A stretch of 64,000 bases of DNA from contig JASJPB010000019.1 of NCBI GenBank assembly GCA_031426915.1, positions 25,200 through 89,199 of the forward strand. Reading direction: 5' to 3'. The notes below the pieces were generated by a model. It was not told the origin of the DNA. It made no database searches and saw only the letters and a list, made by a program, of their open reading frames with translations. Source of the stretch: Sulfurimicrobium sp031426915 (GTDB lineage: Bacteria; Pseudomonadota; Gammaproteobacteria; Burkholderiales; Sulfuricellaceae). A program made the position numbers and the translations under genes. Shown here piece by piece: positions 57,186-64,000 of this stretch; within the stretch, counting starts at the first letter, position 1, and each line of letters begins with the position of its first letter.

Positions 57186-60100
57186 ATGGTGTCAAGCAAT
57201 GTAAAACATATTCAGGATCGAGTTGCGCAATTGGCTTTGTTCGGGTCATGCCTAATTCGGTGCGTGGAGCGTGCATTTCATTCTTTGTATGTGCATGTTT
57301 TACATGACATGCGCGGCTTGACTGCAGGAGTGGCCTTGTTAATAGTGGCGCAAGCCAATGCCTCCTGTCCTGAAGCTGTGCCGCCTACAACAGGGTTGTG
57401 GCGCATTAGTGGTGGCCAAGATGTAGCGATGCCCCTCGGATTTCAGTTTGTTCGCTCAAAAACGCCCGTCTTCCTGGCAGATAAGGTCATCAATTTTTCA
57501 GAAGCATCCTACGGTTATCACTACACGCTTGCTCAAATACATGCAACTTCCCCATGGCAGGTTGCCTATTGCTATTTCATGTCGGACATGAACGGCATCT
57601 CTTTGGGCACTAACAATATCATCGGATGCCATCCTACTGGTGCACCTGGATATGTGGCGCTAGAAATGTCTCTTGCTGGATTGTGTTCTCCTGGGCGTCA
57701 TTTAAGTGGTGATATGTGCCACCTTGATTCTGGGCCATCGCAAACAATTTGTCCCGACATCGAGAAGGATAATGGCCCTCCGCCGACCTGTGAGAGTCTC
57801 GATGGCAACCCGATCCATTCGGCAACGGGCAGTAAGTACCATGCCGAGACAGACTATAGAGCAGGAAGTGGGGGGGGCGAGTTCTCGCGCTATTACAGCT
57901 TCAACTGGCCAGCAATCAGTAATGGCTTCATGTTTTCGGAGGGCAGCATGTCCCTCAATTGGTCTCATAGTTACGACCGCAAGGTTTCATACAGCGAAGA
58001 GGGCAATTTAACAAACAATTTTCCAACTACTACCATCGTTCGCCAGGACGGCACCCGCATCCCTTTCATCAGGCACACCAACGGTAATTGGGTGAGCGAT
58101 AGTGACATCAACCACACGCTGACCGAGATCATGGATGCGGGAGGAACCCGTTCAGGCTGGACTGTTTTGACGGATCGAGATGTTACCGAGCAATACGATG
58201 TCGACGGCAAGTTGCTGCAAATTGTCCCTCTAAACACTCAGGCGATTACGATGACTTATGTTGCTGCAGGCGGCGTATATCCAGCCAATGCGCCGGCTTG
58301 CCAGCCAATACCAGGAACTTCTGCGGTTCCTGTGGGCAAGCTGGCCTGCGTGACGGACACATTTGGCCGTCAGTTGAGTTTTGCCTACGACTTATATGGT
58401 CTTAGCAGAATGATGGACCCGCAGGGCAACGTATATCAGTATGGATATGCAGATAGCAATGTTCGATCTTTGGCATCAGTAGTCTACCCAGATGGTAAGG
58501 TTAAACAGTACCTGTATGAAACTATGCCTTATACCCTTACGGGGATCATAGACGAGAACAACAATCGATATGCGACCTACAGTTATAGGAACACGGACCT
58601 TCGTGCTTACCGCACTGAGCACGCAGGAGGGGCGGACGCATATACGGTCTCATATGGCGATGTGAATTTCTCTTCTGTTACCGATTCGCGGGGAACAGTG
58701 AGGACGAAGAAATTTGTAACTATCAATGGCAGGGTTCGATTTGCTGGTGTATCTCAACCCGGAGGAGCGGGTTGCGGACCAGCGGCAAGTGACATTACCC
58801 TGGATGCGAACGGAAATGTGGTCAGCCGCACCGACTTCAACGGTAATGTCACGTCCTACATCTACGACTTGACCCGCAACCTGGAAACCAGCCGCACTGA
58901 AGCTTTCGGTACGCCCCTGGCGCGCACCATCACCACCGCCTGGCATCTCGCCTACCGCCTTCCGGCCCAGATCAGCGAGCCGGGCCGCACCACCACCTTT
59001 ACCTACGACGAACGCGGCAACCTGCTGCAAAGGACCATCACCTCCGGCGTACAAACGCGCACTTGGAGCTACACCTACAACCCGTGGGGCCAGGTTATGA
59101 CCATGGATGGCCCGCGCACGGATGTTTCCGACGTTACACATTACGAGTACGATAGTCGGGGCAACCTGACTCGAGTCACCAACCCCCTCGGCCACGTCAC
59201 TCAAATAGTCTCTTATGACGCCAATGGAAGGCCTCTTGCCATCATCGACCCCAATCTCATCGCTACCCAACTGACCTATGACGCTCGCGGTCGGTTGACC
59301 CGGCGCGCAGTTGAGAATGAAGTCACCACCTATGTCTATGACGCTGCCGGTCAGCTCATCCAGCTCAACCAGCCTGACGGCAACGTCCTCACCTACACTT
59401 ACGACCCTGCCCACCGCCTTATCGGTATTTCAGACGGCCAGGGCAACCGCATTAGCTACAACCTCGACCCCATGGGCAACCACACCAAGGAAGACGTTCT
59501 CGACCCAACGGGCACGCTTGCCCGCACCCGCACCCAAGCCTACGATAGTCTCAGCCGTTTGGCCCAAGTGCTCGACAGCCAGAACCACGCCACAAGTTAT
59601 AGTTACGATGCCAACGGCAACCTCACCGCCACCACTGATGCCAGTGGCGCCCGGACTTCCAACAGCTACGACCCCCTCAACCGCCTGATCCAGACCCTCG
59701 ACCCGCTAGGCGGCGCCACCCGCACCCAGTACGACAGCCTCGACCAGGTCGTCGCCGTCACCGACCCCATCGGCGTATCTACCGCCTACCAGGTGGACGG
59801 CCTCGGCAACGTCGGCGGCGAATCCAGCCCGGATAGCGGGAGCACCGCCAGCACCTATGACAGTGCCGGCAACCTCCTCACCCGTACCGACGCCACCGGC
59901 CAGACGCTCAGCTACGCCTACGACGCCCTCAACCGCCTGATTCAAATCTCCAGCGGCAGCGGCCCCCTCGTCAGCTACGCCTGGGACGGCGGCAGCATCG
60001 GCAAGCTGGCCCAGATCCAGGACCCCAGCGGCAGCACCCGCTACAGCTACGACCCCCTGGGCCGCATCAGCACCAAAACCCAGACCCAGGGCAGCCTGAC

Positions 60101-62228
60101 CCAGAGCGTTTCCTACGCCTACGCCCCCGGCGGGCTGCTCGCCCAGCTCACCACCCCCGGCGGCAACCTGGTCGGCTATGCCTATGCAGGCGGCAAACCG
60201 GCCTCCGTCAGTCTCAACGGCCAGCCGCTCCTCTCCGGCATCACCCACGAACCCCACGGCCCCGTCTCCGGCTGGACCTGGGGCAGCGGCCAGCCCCACA
60301 TCCGCGCCCACGGCCTGGACGGCGAACTCCAGCGCATCGAATCCGCCGTCGCCACCACCTACGGCTACGACGCCGCCGGGCGGATGACCGGCCAACACCT
60401 GTGGAGCCAGGTCAGCCCGCCGCAGAACGACACTCTCAACCAGTACACCCTCGACCCCCTGGGGCGCCTGACCGGTTCGAGCAACACTCTGACCCCCGCC
60501 GCACCCGGCACGCCCTTCACCGACAGTCTCGCCTACGCCTACGACGCCAACGGCAACCGGCAGACGCTGAGCTGGAACGGCATCCCGACCAGCTACACCT
60601 ACAGCGCCAACCGCCTGACCCAGAGCACGGGAGCGGACAACAAGACCTATGCCTACGACGGCGCGGGACGCATGGTGGGGGAAGGGCGTTACACCTACAC
60701 CTACGACGTCATGGGAAGACTCTCCACCGTCACGGACGGCGGTGGAACCATCCTGGTCAGCTACCGCTACAACGCCCTCGGCCAGAGGGTGGCCAAGGAC
60801 GGCAACGGCACGGTGAACGTGCCGGGCAGCCTGACCCTGCTCTACGACAGCTTCGCCGGCCCCGAGAACCGGCCCATCGACGACCAGGACGACAATCTGT
60901 GGAAAGGCGGCGGCAAGAAGAATACGGTCGCCAAGGTGATCAACGGCCAGGCCGTGGTTACGGAAGGCAAACAGATACAGAGCAAGAGCGAATTTGCCGA
61001 GGGCGAAGGCCTGACGCTGACCGCCACGCTGGTCAGGGGAAGGGTCGGACTACTCTCGGCCAGTGGTAACCTGATGGTCAAATACGACGGCAACAAGACC
61101 ATCACGGTGAACAGCGACGACAGCGAGGATACGGAAGACCCGGCCAGGGCCAAGCTCAAGGCGGCACAGGGCGGATCGCCGCTGAATGTCGAAATCACGA
61201 TCAAGCAGGGCAAGGGACGGGCCAGGATCACCGCCGGCAGCGAGAGCTTCGACAGCGGGGAAGTCCCCGTAGCGCAGAACCAGAACTGGCGCATCCGCCT
61301 GGCGGCGGTTAAGGTAAAGAAAACGGCCATGACCGGGATCGTGGACGAGGTGAGCCTGAAGCAGGCGACGCAGGGGCAGACCACGCAGAGCGGCAGGCGC
61401 TTCGTGTATGATGAGGCGGGGCACCTGGTCGGGGAGTATGACCCAACTGGGAAGATGGTTCAGGAGATCGTGTGGCTCAACGACTTGCCGGTGGCGAGTG
61501 TCAGGCCGAAGAGTGCGGGCGGGATGGAAGTCTTCTACATCCACCCGGACCACTTGGGGACGCCGCGGCAGGTCACGGACCAGACGAACAGGATTGTTTG
61601 GCGCTGGGATACGGTGGATGCGTTTGGGGTGGAGTTGCCCAACGAGGACCCGGATCGGGATGGAATCCTTTTCGAGTTCAACTTGAGATTCCCCGGCCAA
61701 TACTATGACAGGGAGACGGGGAGGCATTACAACTACTTCAGGGATTATGATCCGGGGACGGGGCGGTATACGACCAGTGATCCGATCGGGTTGAAAGGCG
61801 GGATAAATATCTATCTATATGGAGAAGCAAACCCAGGCAGCAAGACCGATTTGCTCGGATTAGAAACCTATCAATGCATACGAGGTTTGGGTCAGAAACC
61901 TGGAGGGTATGTCTCCCCTGGCAATGTTACTCACCATCAGTACAGTTGTATAACGCTTCCTAACGGAGCGTCCATTTGCGGAGGGCAAGGACCAAGCGGA
62001 AATCCATTGAGTAGTCCTGGAGTGCCAACAACACCCGATGAGGACTACCTCGATAAAAATTCATGCCGTAAGACTCAAGATGACAATCAGTGCTTTGAGA
62101 AGTGTTTGCAAGATGAGTGGTCAAAACCACGTCCACGCTATAGTGTCCTTCCAGGACTTGGAACACAGTGTCAACAATATGATGACGATGTGAATGCTAC
62201 GTGCAGAAAAAAATGCGGCTTAAACTGA
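57186..62228 (+). CDS. Secreted RHS/YD-repeat protein with cysteine-rich C-terminal tip
   Basis: A 1680-residue polymorphic-toxin-type protein. A hydrophobic export signal lies near 42-59 (GLTAGVALLIVAQANA). The N-terminal region (about 60-200) is cysteine-bearing and unfamiliar; a DUF6531-type start is at GNPIHSATG near 205. YD repeats run from about 540 to 1400, many with Tyr-Asp and Gly-Asn motifs. A beta-rich insert of about 190 residues interrupts them (about 1210-1400). The RHS core ends with DPIGLKGG (Asp1532) and LYGEANPGSKTDLLGL. The last 121 residues (1560-1680) have nine Cys and are the probable effector. The ends are clearly poorer in GC than the repeat region. The start has a gggaga site. 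Not a typical T6SS-type cargo because of the export signal. Confidence 0.88.
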   Translation: MVSSNVKHIQDRVAQLALFGSCLIRCVERAFHSLYVHVLHDMRGLTAGVALLIVAQANASCPEAVPPTTGLWRISGGQDVAMPLGFQFVRSKTPVFLADKVINFSEASYGYHYTLAQIHATSPWQVAYCYFMSDMNGISLGTNNIIGCHPTGAPGYVALEMSLAGLCSPGRHLSGDMCHLDSGPSQTICPDIEKDNGPPPTCESLDGNPIHSATGSKYHAETDYRAGSGGGEFSRYYSFNWPAISNGFMFSEGSMSLNWSHSYDRKVSYSEEGNLTNNFPTTTIVRQDGTRIPFIRHTNGNWVSDSDINHTLTEIMDAGGTRSGWTVLTDRDVTEQYDVDGKLLQIVPLNTQAITMTYVAAGGVYPANAPACQPIPGTSAVPVGKLACVTDTFGRQLSFAYDLYGLSRMMDPQGNVYQYGYADSNVRSLASVVYPDGKVKQYLYETMPYTLTGIIDENNNRYATYSYRNTDLRAYRTEHAGGADAYTVSYGDVNFSSVTDSRGTVRTKKFVTINGRVRFAGVSQPGGAGCGPAASDITLDANGNVVSRTDFNGNVTSYIYDLTRNLETSRTEAFGTPLARTITTAWHLAYRLPAQISEPGRTTTFTYDERGNLLQRTITSGVQTRTWSYTYNPWGQVMTMDGPRTDVSDVTHYEYDSRGNLTRVTNPLGHVTQIVSYDANGRPLAIIDPNLIATQLTYDARGRLTRRAVENEVTTYVYDAAGQLIQLNQPDGNVLTYTYDPAHRLIGISDGQGNRISYNLDPMGNHTKEDVLDPTGTLARTRTQAYDSLSRLAQVLDSQNHATSYSYDANGNLTATTDASGARTSNSYDPLNRLIQTLDPLGGATRTQYDSLDQVVAVTDPIGVSTAYQVDGLGNVGGESSPDSGSTASTYDSAGNLLTRTDATGQTLSYAYDALNRLIQISSGSGPLVSYAWDGGSIGKLAQIQDPSGSTRYSYDPLGRISTKTQTQGSLTQSVSYAYAPGGLLAQLTTPGGNLVGYAYAGGKPASVSLNGQPLLSGITHEPHGPVSGWTWGSGQPHIRAHGLDGELQRIESAVATTYGYDAAGRMTGQHLWSQVSPPQNDTLNQYTLDPLGRLTGSSNTLTPAAPGTPFTDSLAYAYDANGNRQTLSWNGIPTSYTYSANRLTQSTGADNKTYAYDGAGRMVGEGRYTYTYDVMGRLSTVTDGGGTILVSYRYNALGQRVAKDGNGTVNVPGSLTLLYDSFAGPENRPIDDQDDNLWKGGGKKNTVAKVINGQAVVTEGKQIQSKSEFAEGEGLTLTATLVRGRVGLLSASGNLMVKYDGNKTITVNSDDSEDTEDPARAKLKAAQGGSPLNVEITIKQGKGRARITAGSESFDSGEVPVAQNQNWRIRLAAVKVKKTAMTGIVDEVSLKQATQGQTTQSGRRFVYDEAGHLVGEYDPTGKMVQEIVWLNDLPVASVRPKSAGGMEVFYIHPDHLGTPRQVTDQTNRIVWRWDTVDAFGVELPNEDPDRDGILFEFNLRFPGQYYDRETGRHYNYFRDYDPGTGRYTTSDPIGLKGGINIYLYGEANPGSKTDLLGLETYQCIRGLGQKPGGYVSPGNVTHHQYSCITLPNGASICGGQGPSGNPLSSPGVPTTPDEDYLDKNSCRKTQDDNQCFEKCLQDEWSKPRPRYSVLPGLGTQCQQYDDDVNATCRKKCGLN

Positions 62229-62235
62229 GAGCGCG

Positions 62236-62601
62236 ATGAAACGGAAAATTGCTCTTCTTGCTTGGTTGGCGGCATCGTTTATCGTGCTAGGTTGGTGGTA
62301 CTACAACTTTGGATTGAATGCCGATCTTTCTCGAACACTAAGGAACGAATCACAGATATATCTAATCATCGGAATGGCAATTTTATCTTTCCCTTTGGGA
62401 CTGTTTTATATGTATCTGTTTGCACTTGTGGTGTATGGACTGGATAGCGTCAGCGTCAATTTGCATCAGCACGAGACACTGGAAGTACTTATTCTATGGG
62501 GAGGCTTTGTTATAAGCGGATATCTACAATGGTTTGTCATTCTTCCACATATTCGAGAAATGTTCCGCTCTCGCCAAACAAAAAATATTATGCGTCGTTG
62601 A
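62236..62601 (+). CDS. Small membrane protein, candidate immunity protein for the RHS tip
   Basis: A 121-residue protein with three predicted membrane helices (about 6-25, 42-68 and 83-105) and basic ends. I do not recognise the family. It starts seven bases after the rhs stop, the usual position of an immunity gene in polymorphic toxin loci, and its AT-rich composition matches the adjacent toxin tip, not the flanking genome. A membrane-located immunity protein suggests the toxin acts at or across the inner membrane. Function is inferred from position only. Confidence 0.65.
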   Translation: MKRKIALLAWLAASFIVLGWWYYNFGLNADLSRTLRNESQIYLIIGMAILSFPLGLFYMYLFALVVYGLDSVSVNLHQHETLEVLILWGGFVISGYLQWFVILPHIREMFRSRQTKNIMRR

Positions 62602-62618
62602 TTTGCAAACGAGCCGAA

Positions 62619-63155
62619 AGCGGAGGGGTCAGGTCTTGACATGACGCTTTTCAACATGCAGCACCGGGCCAAATCTAGTCGGGTAGAAAGCACACGGCGC
62701 AGGGGTCTTGCATTAACCATTTTGCTGCGTGTTAGCCAGTATTTAGTAGCCGCCGCCTTGGATCATGACCGGACCTCCCGGTTCGGAAGACAGATATTGC
62801 ACCGAAGGGCGGTAGTAGCGTTGCTGCGGCGCATAATCCGGCTGGTCAACATAGGATGTCACGGGGCCGCGCGTCTGGCGCACGCTTTGCCGGCGCGAAT
62901 TGTCTTGCGCGCTGTCGGCCACGTTGGAGCCGATCACGGCACCTGCCGCAGTCGCGGCCAGGCGGCCGTTGCCGCCGCCGATCTGGCTGCCCACCGCCCC
63001 GCCGATGATGGCGCCGGTCATGTTCCCCGCGTTGATGCCGGGCGCGTCGGGGTCGGAGAGTCTTTCTCCGGTCTTGCTGCCGATGTATGCGCCTGCCGCG
63101 GTTGCGGCTATCTGCCCGCGCCCTTTGCCGACCTGGCTGCCAATCGCGCCGCCAA
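62619..63155. repeat. Tandem duplication, left copy
   Basis: These 537 bases appear identical to 63162-63698 at an offset of 543. The copy contains 124 bases of downstream sequence (with ggggtcaggtcttgac and a second ggggtcttgcattaa motif, resembling ends of REP-type units) and the 3' part of the glycine-zipper gene. Six bases (63156-63161, ggtcag) join the two copies. Confidence 0.85.
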
Positions 63156-63156
63156 G
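62743..63156 (-). pseudogene. Truncated copy of the glycine-zipper protein gene
   Basis: This is the 3' part of the gene at 63286-63819, made by the tandem duplication. The C-terminal 92 residues from MTGAIIGGAV onward are identical to the intact copy. The signal peptide and the first glycine zipper are missing, and the frame runs upstream into a stop (tca on the plus strand at 63172). An internal ATG at 63021 could start a 92-residue fragment, but without a signal peptide it is unlikely to be functional. Confidence 0.8.
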
Positions 63157-63161
63157 GTCAG

Positions 63162-63698
63162 AGCGGAGGGGTCAGGTCTTGACATGACGCTTTTCAACAT
63201 GCAGCACCGGGCCAAATCTAGTCGGGTAGAAAGCACACGGCGCAGGGGTCTTGCATTAACCATTTTGCTGCGTGTTAGCCAGTATTTAGTAGCCGCCGCC
63301 TTGGATCATGACCGGACCTCCCGGTTCGGAAGACAGATATTGCACCGAAGGGCGGTAGTAGCGTTGCTGCGGCGCATAATCCGGCTGGTCAACATAGGAT
63401 GTCACGGGGCCGCGCGTCTGGCGCACGCTTTGCCGGCGCGAATTGTCTTGCGCGCTGTCGGCCACGTTGGAGCCGATCACGGCACCTGCCGCAGTCGCGG
63501 CCAGGCGGCCGTTGCCGCCGCCGATCTGGCTGCCCACCGCCCCGCCGATGATGGCGCCGGTCATGTTCCCCGCGTTGATGCCGGGCGCGTCGGGGTCGGA
63601 GAGTCTTTCTCCGGTCTTGCTGCCGATGTATGCGCCTGCCGCGGTTGCGGCTATCTGCCCGCGCCCTTTGCCGACCTGGCTGCCAATCGCGCCGCCAA
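63162..63698. repeat. Tandem duplication, right copy
   Basis: Second copy of the 537-base unit. It lies inside and downstream of the intact glycine-zipper gene. The copies diverge after gccaa: the right copy continues with tgagcgctccggcaaggtc, whereas the left copy goes straight to ggtc, so the left copy may have lost 15 bases between two caa triplets before the junction. Confidence 0.85.
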
Positions 63699-63819
63699 TG
63701 AGCGCTCCGGCAAGGTCGCCTGCTGCGGCAACCGGGGATAGCGCCGTGCCGAGCAGTGCCACGCCGAGCAGTGCTACGGCAAACCCGCTTTTCTTCATGA
63801 TGTGATTTGCTGGATACAT
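63286..63819 (-). CDS. Glycine-zipper 2TM surface protein (17-kDa antigen type)
   Basis: A 177-residue predicted exported or outer-membrane protein. The signal peptide runs to about residue 33 (LLGTALSPVAAAG). Two glycine-zipper hairpins follow, ALIGGAIGSQVGKGRGQ near 39-55 and AIIGGAVGSQIGGGNGR near 88-104, each with a repeated AATAAGA.IGS segment. A polar Gln/Tyr/Pro-rich C-terminus follows. The start at 63819 has an aggagg site; an internal ATG at 63798 lacks one. Proteins of this type insert into or line the outer membrane; function unknown. The gene's 3' part is duplicated next to it. Confidence 0.85.
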   Translation of the reverse strand: MYPANHIMKKSGFAVALLGVALLGTALSPVAAAGDLAGALIGGAIGSQVGKGRGQIAATAAGAYIGSKTGERLSDPDAPGINAGNMTGAIIGGAVGSQIGGGNGRLAATAAGAVIGSNVADSAQDNSRRQSVRQTRGPVTSYVDQPDYAPQQRYYRPSVQYLSSEPGGPVMIQGGGY

Positions 63820-63874
63820 TTCTGCCTCCTGTTCCTACCCGGTGTGCTCGACGTGTCGGGCCAAGCGAAACGAG

Positions 63875-63907
63875 CAGCCCGGAAGGGGGGTAGTGGAATC
63901 CGGGCTG
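63875..63907. terminator. Hairpin near the right window edge
   Basis: cagcccgga (63875-63883) pairs perfectly with tccgggctg (63899-63907) across a 15-base loop. There is no U-run. It lies upstream of the glycine-zipper gene and may end a transcript from further right or form part of its leader. The 90 bases after it hold no gene that I can support. Confidence 0.4.
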
Positions 63908-64000
63908 TTGCGTAAATCCATAATTTCATAATAACGCCCTTGCACTAAGAAGTGGCCCCATCCGTTTGAACAGCGGCCTGAGTTTTTTAAGTGGAATCTC

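Noticed and set aside
59706..60398. Minus-strand Gly/Ala/Val-rich frame inside the rhs gene
   Set aside because: It is low complexity and is the antisense of Asp/Tyr/Ser/Pro-rich YD repeats.
58800..60800. Regular short DNA repeats that might suggest a repeat array
   Set aside because: They are degenerate YD-repeat codons inside one long gene, with no constant repeat and spacer lengths.
62641..63741. Plus-strand frame of 366 codons containing two copies of the same protein segment
   Set aside because: It is antisense to the glycine-zipper gene and its copy; the internal repeat is only the tandem duplication.

Overview
The window reads as the chromosome of a Gram-negative, flagellated betaproteobacterium. 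A Nitrosomonadales/Sulfuricellaceae-like organism would fit, but this is an inference from gene order and protein style, not a database match. Coding density is high, most genes are GC-rich, and no rRNA, tRNA or CRISPR array was seen.

Layout. 1-8441 (+): TCA-cycle block sdhA(partial)-sdhB-sdhE-gltA-sucA-sucB followed directly by zapE, with no lpdA between sucB and zapE. 8421-8580: a small inverted-repeat element that supplies the zapE stop codon. 8582-12765: a DUF779 gene and an aldehyde dehydrogenase (-), divergent from an AcoR-like sigma-54 activator (+); a near-perfect -24/-12 promoter lies in front of the dehydrogenase. 12762-21974 (-): mcp, two cheV genes, cheY, cheZ, cheA, an EAL-HDOD gene and an alpha/beta hydrolase. 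22235-36393 (+): the flagellar regulators flrB-flrC, then fliEFGHIJK and fliLMNOPQR. 36451-38507: an uncharacterised 76-aa protein that overlaps a class II (B12-type) ribonucleotide reductase. 38573-46720: housekeeping genes dapA, bamC, an MBL hydrolase, a small Ala/Pro lipoprotein, a DUF7931-like gene, bcp, slyD, mutS and an HU gene. 46808-49516 (-): metK and an MFS exporter separated by a 272-bp foldback element. 49656-54725 (-): a Spy-like protein, a TolC-like outer membrane protein, a MacA-like adaptor, an ABC ATPase and a MacB-like permease, divergent from an OmpR/EnvZ-type two-component pair (55025-57054). 57186-62601: a 1680-aa secreted RHS protein with a cysteine-rich tip, plus a small membrane protein that may be its immunity partner. 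62619-63819: a tandem 543-bp-offset duplication that has left one intact and one decapitated copy of a glycine-zipper surface protein gene.

How the parts work together. The TCA genes carry carbon from citrate to succinyl-CoA and succinate to fumarate. FlrB/FlrC probably control the flagellar operons with sigma-54, and the Che proteins steer the motor built by the fli genes. The two-component pair probably senses envelope stress and controls the adjacent efflux operon. The RHS locus is the clearest accessory region: its base composition changes sharply along the gene, and it is followed by repeats. Several hairpin-forming elements sit exactly at gene ends, two of them providing the stop codon of the neighbouring gene.
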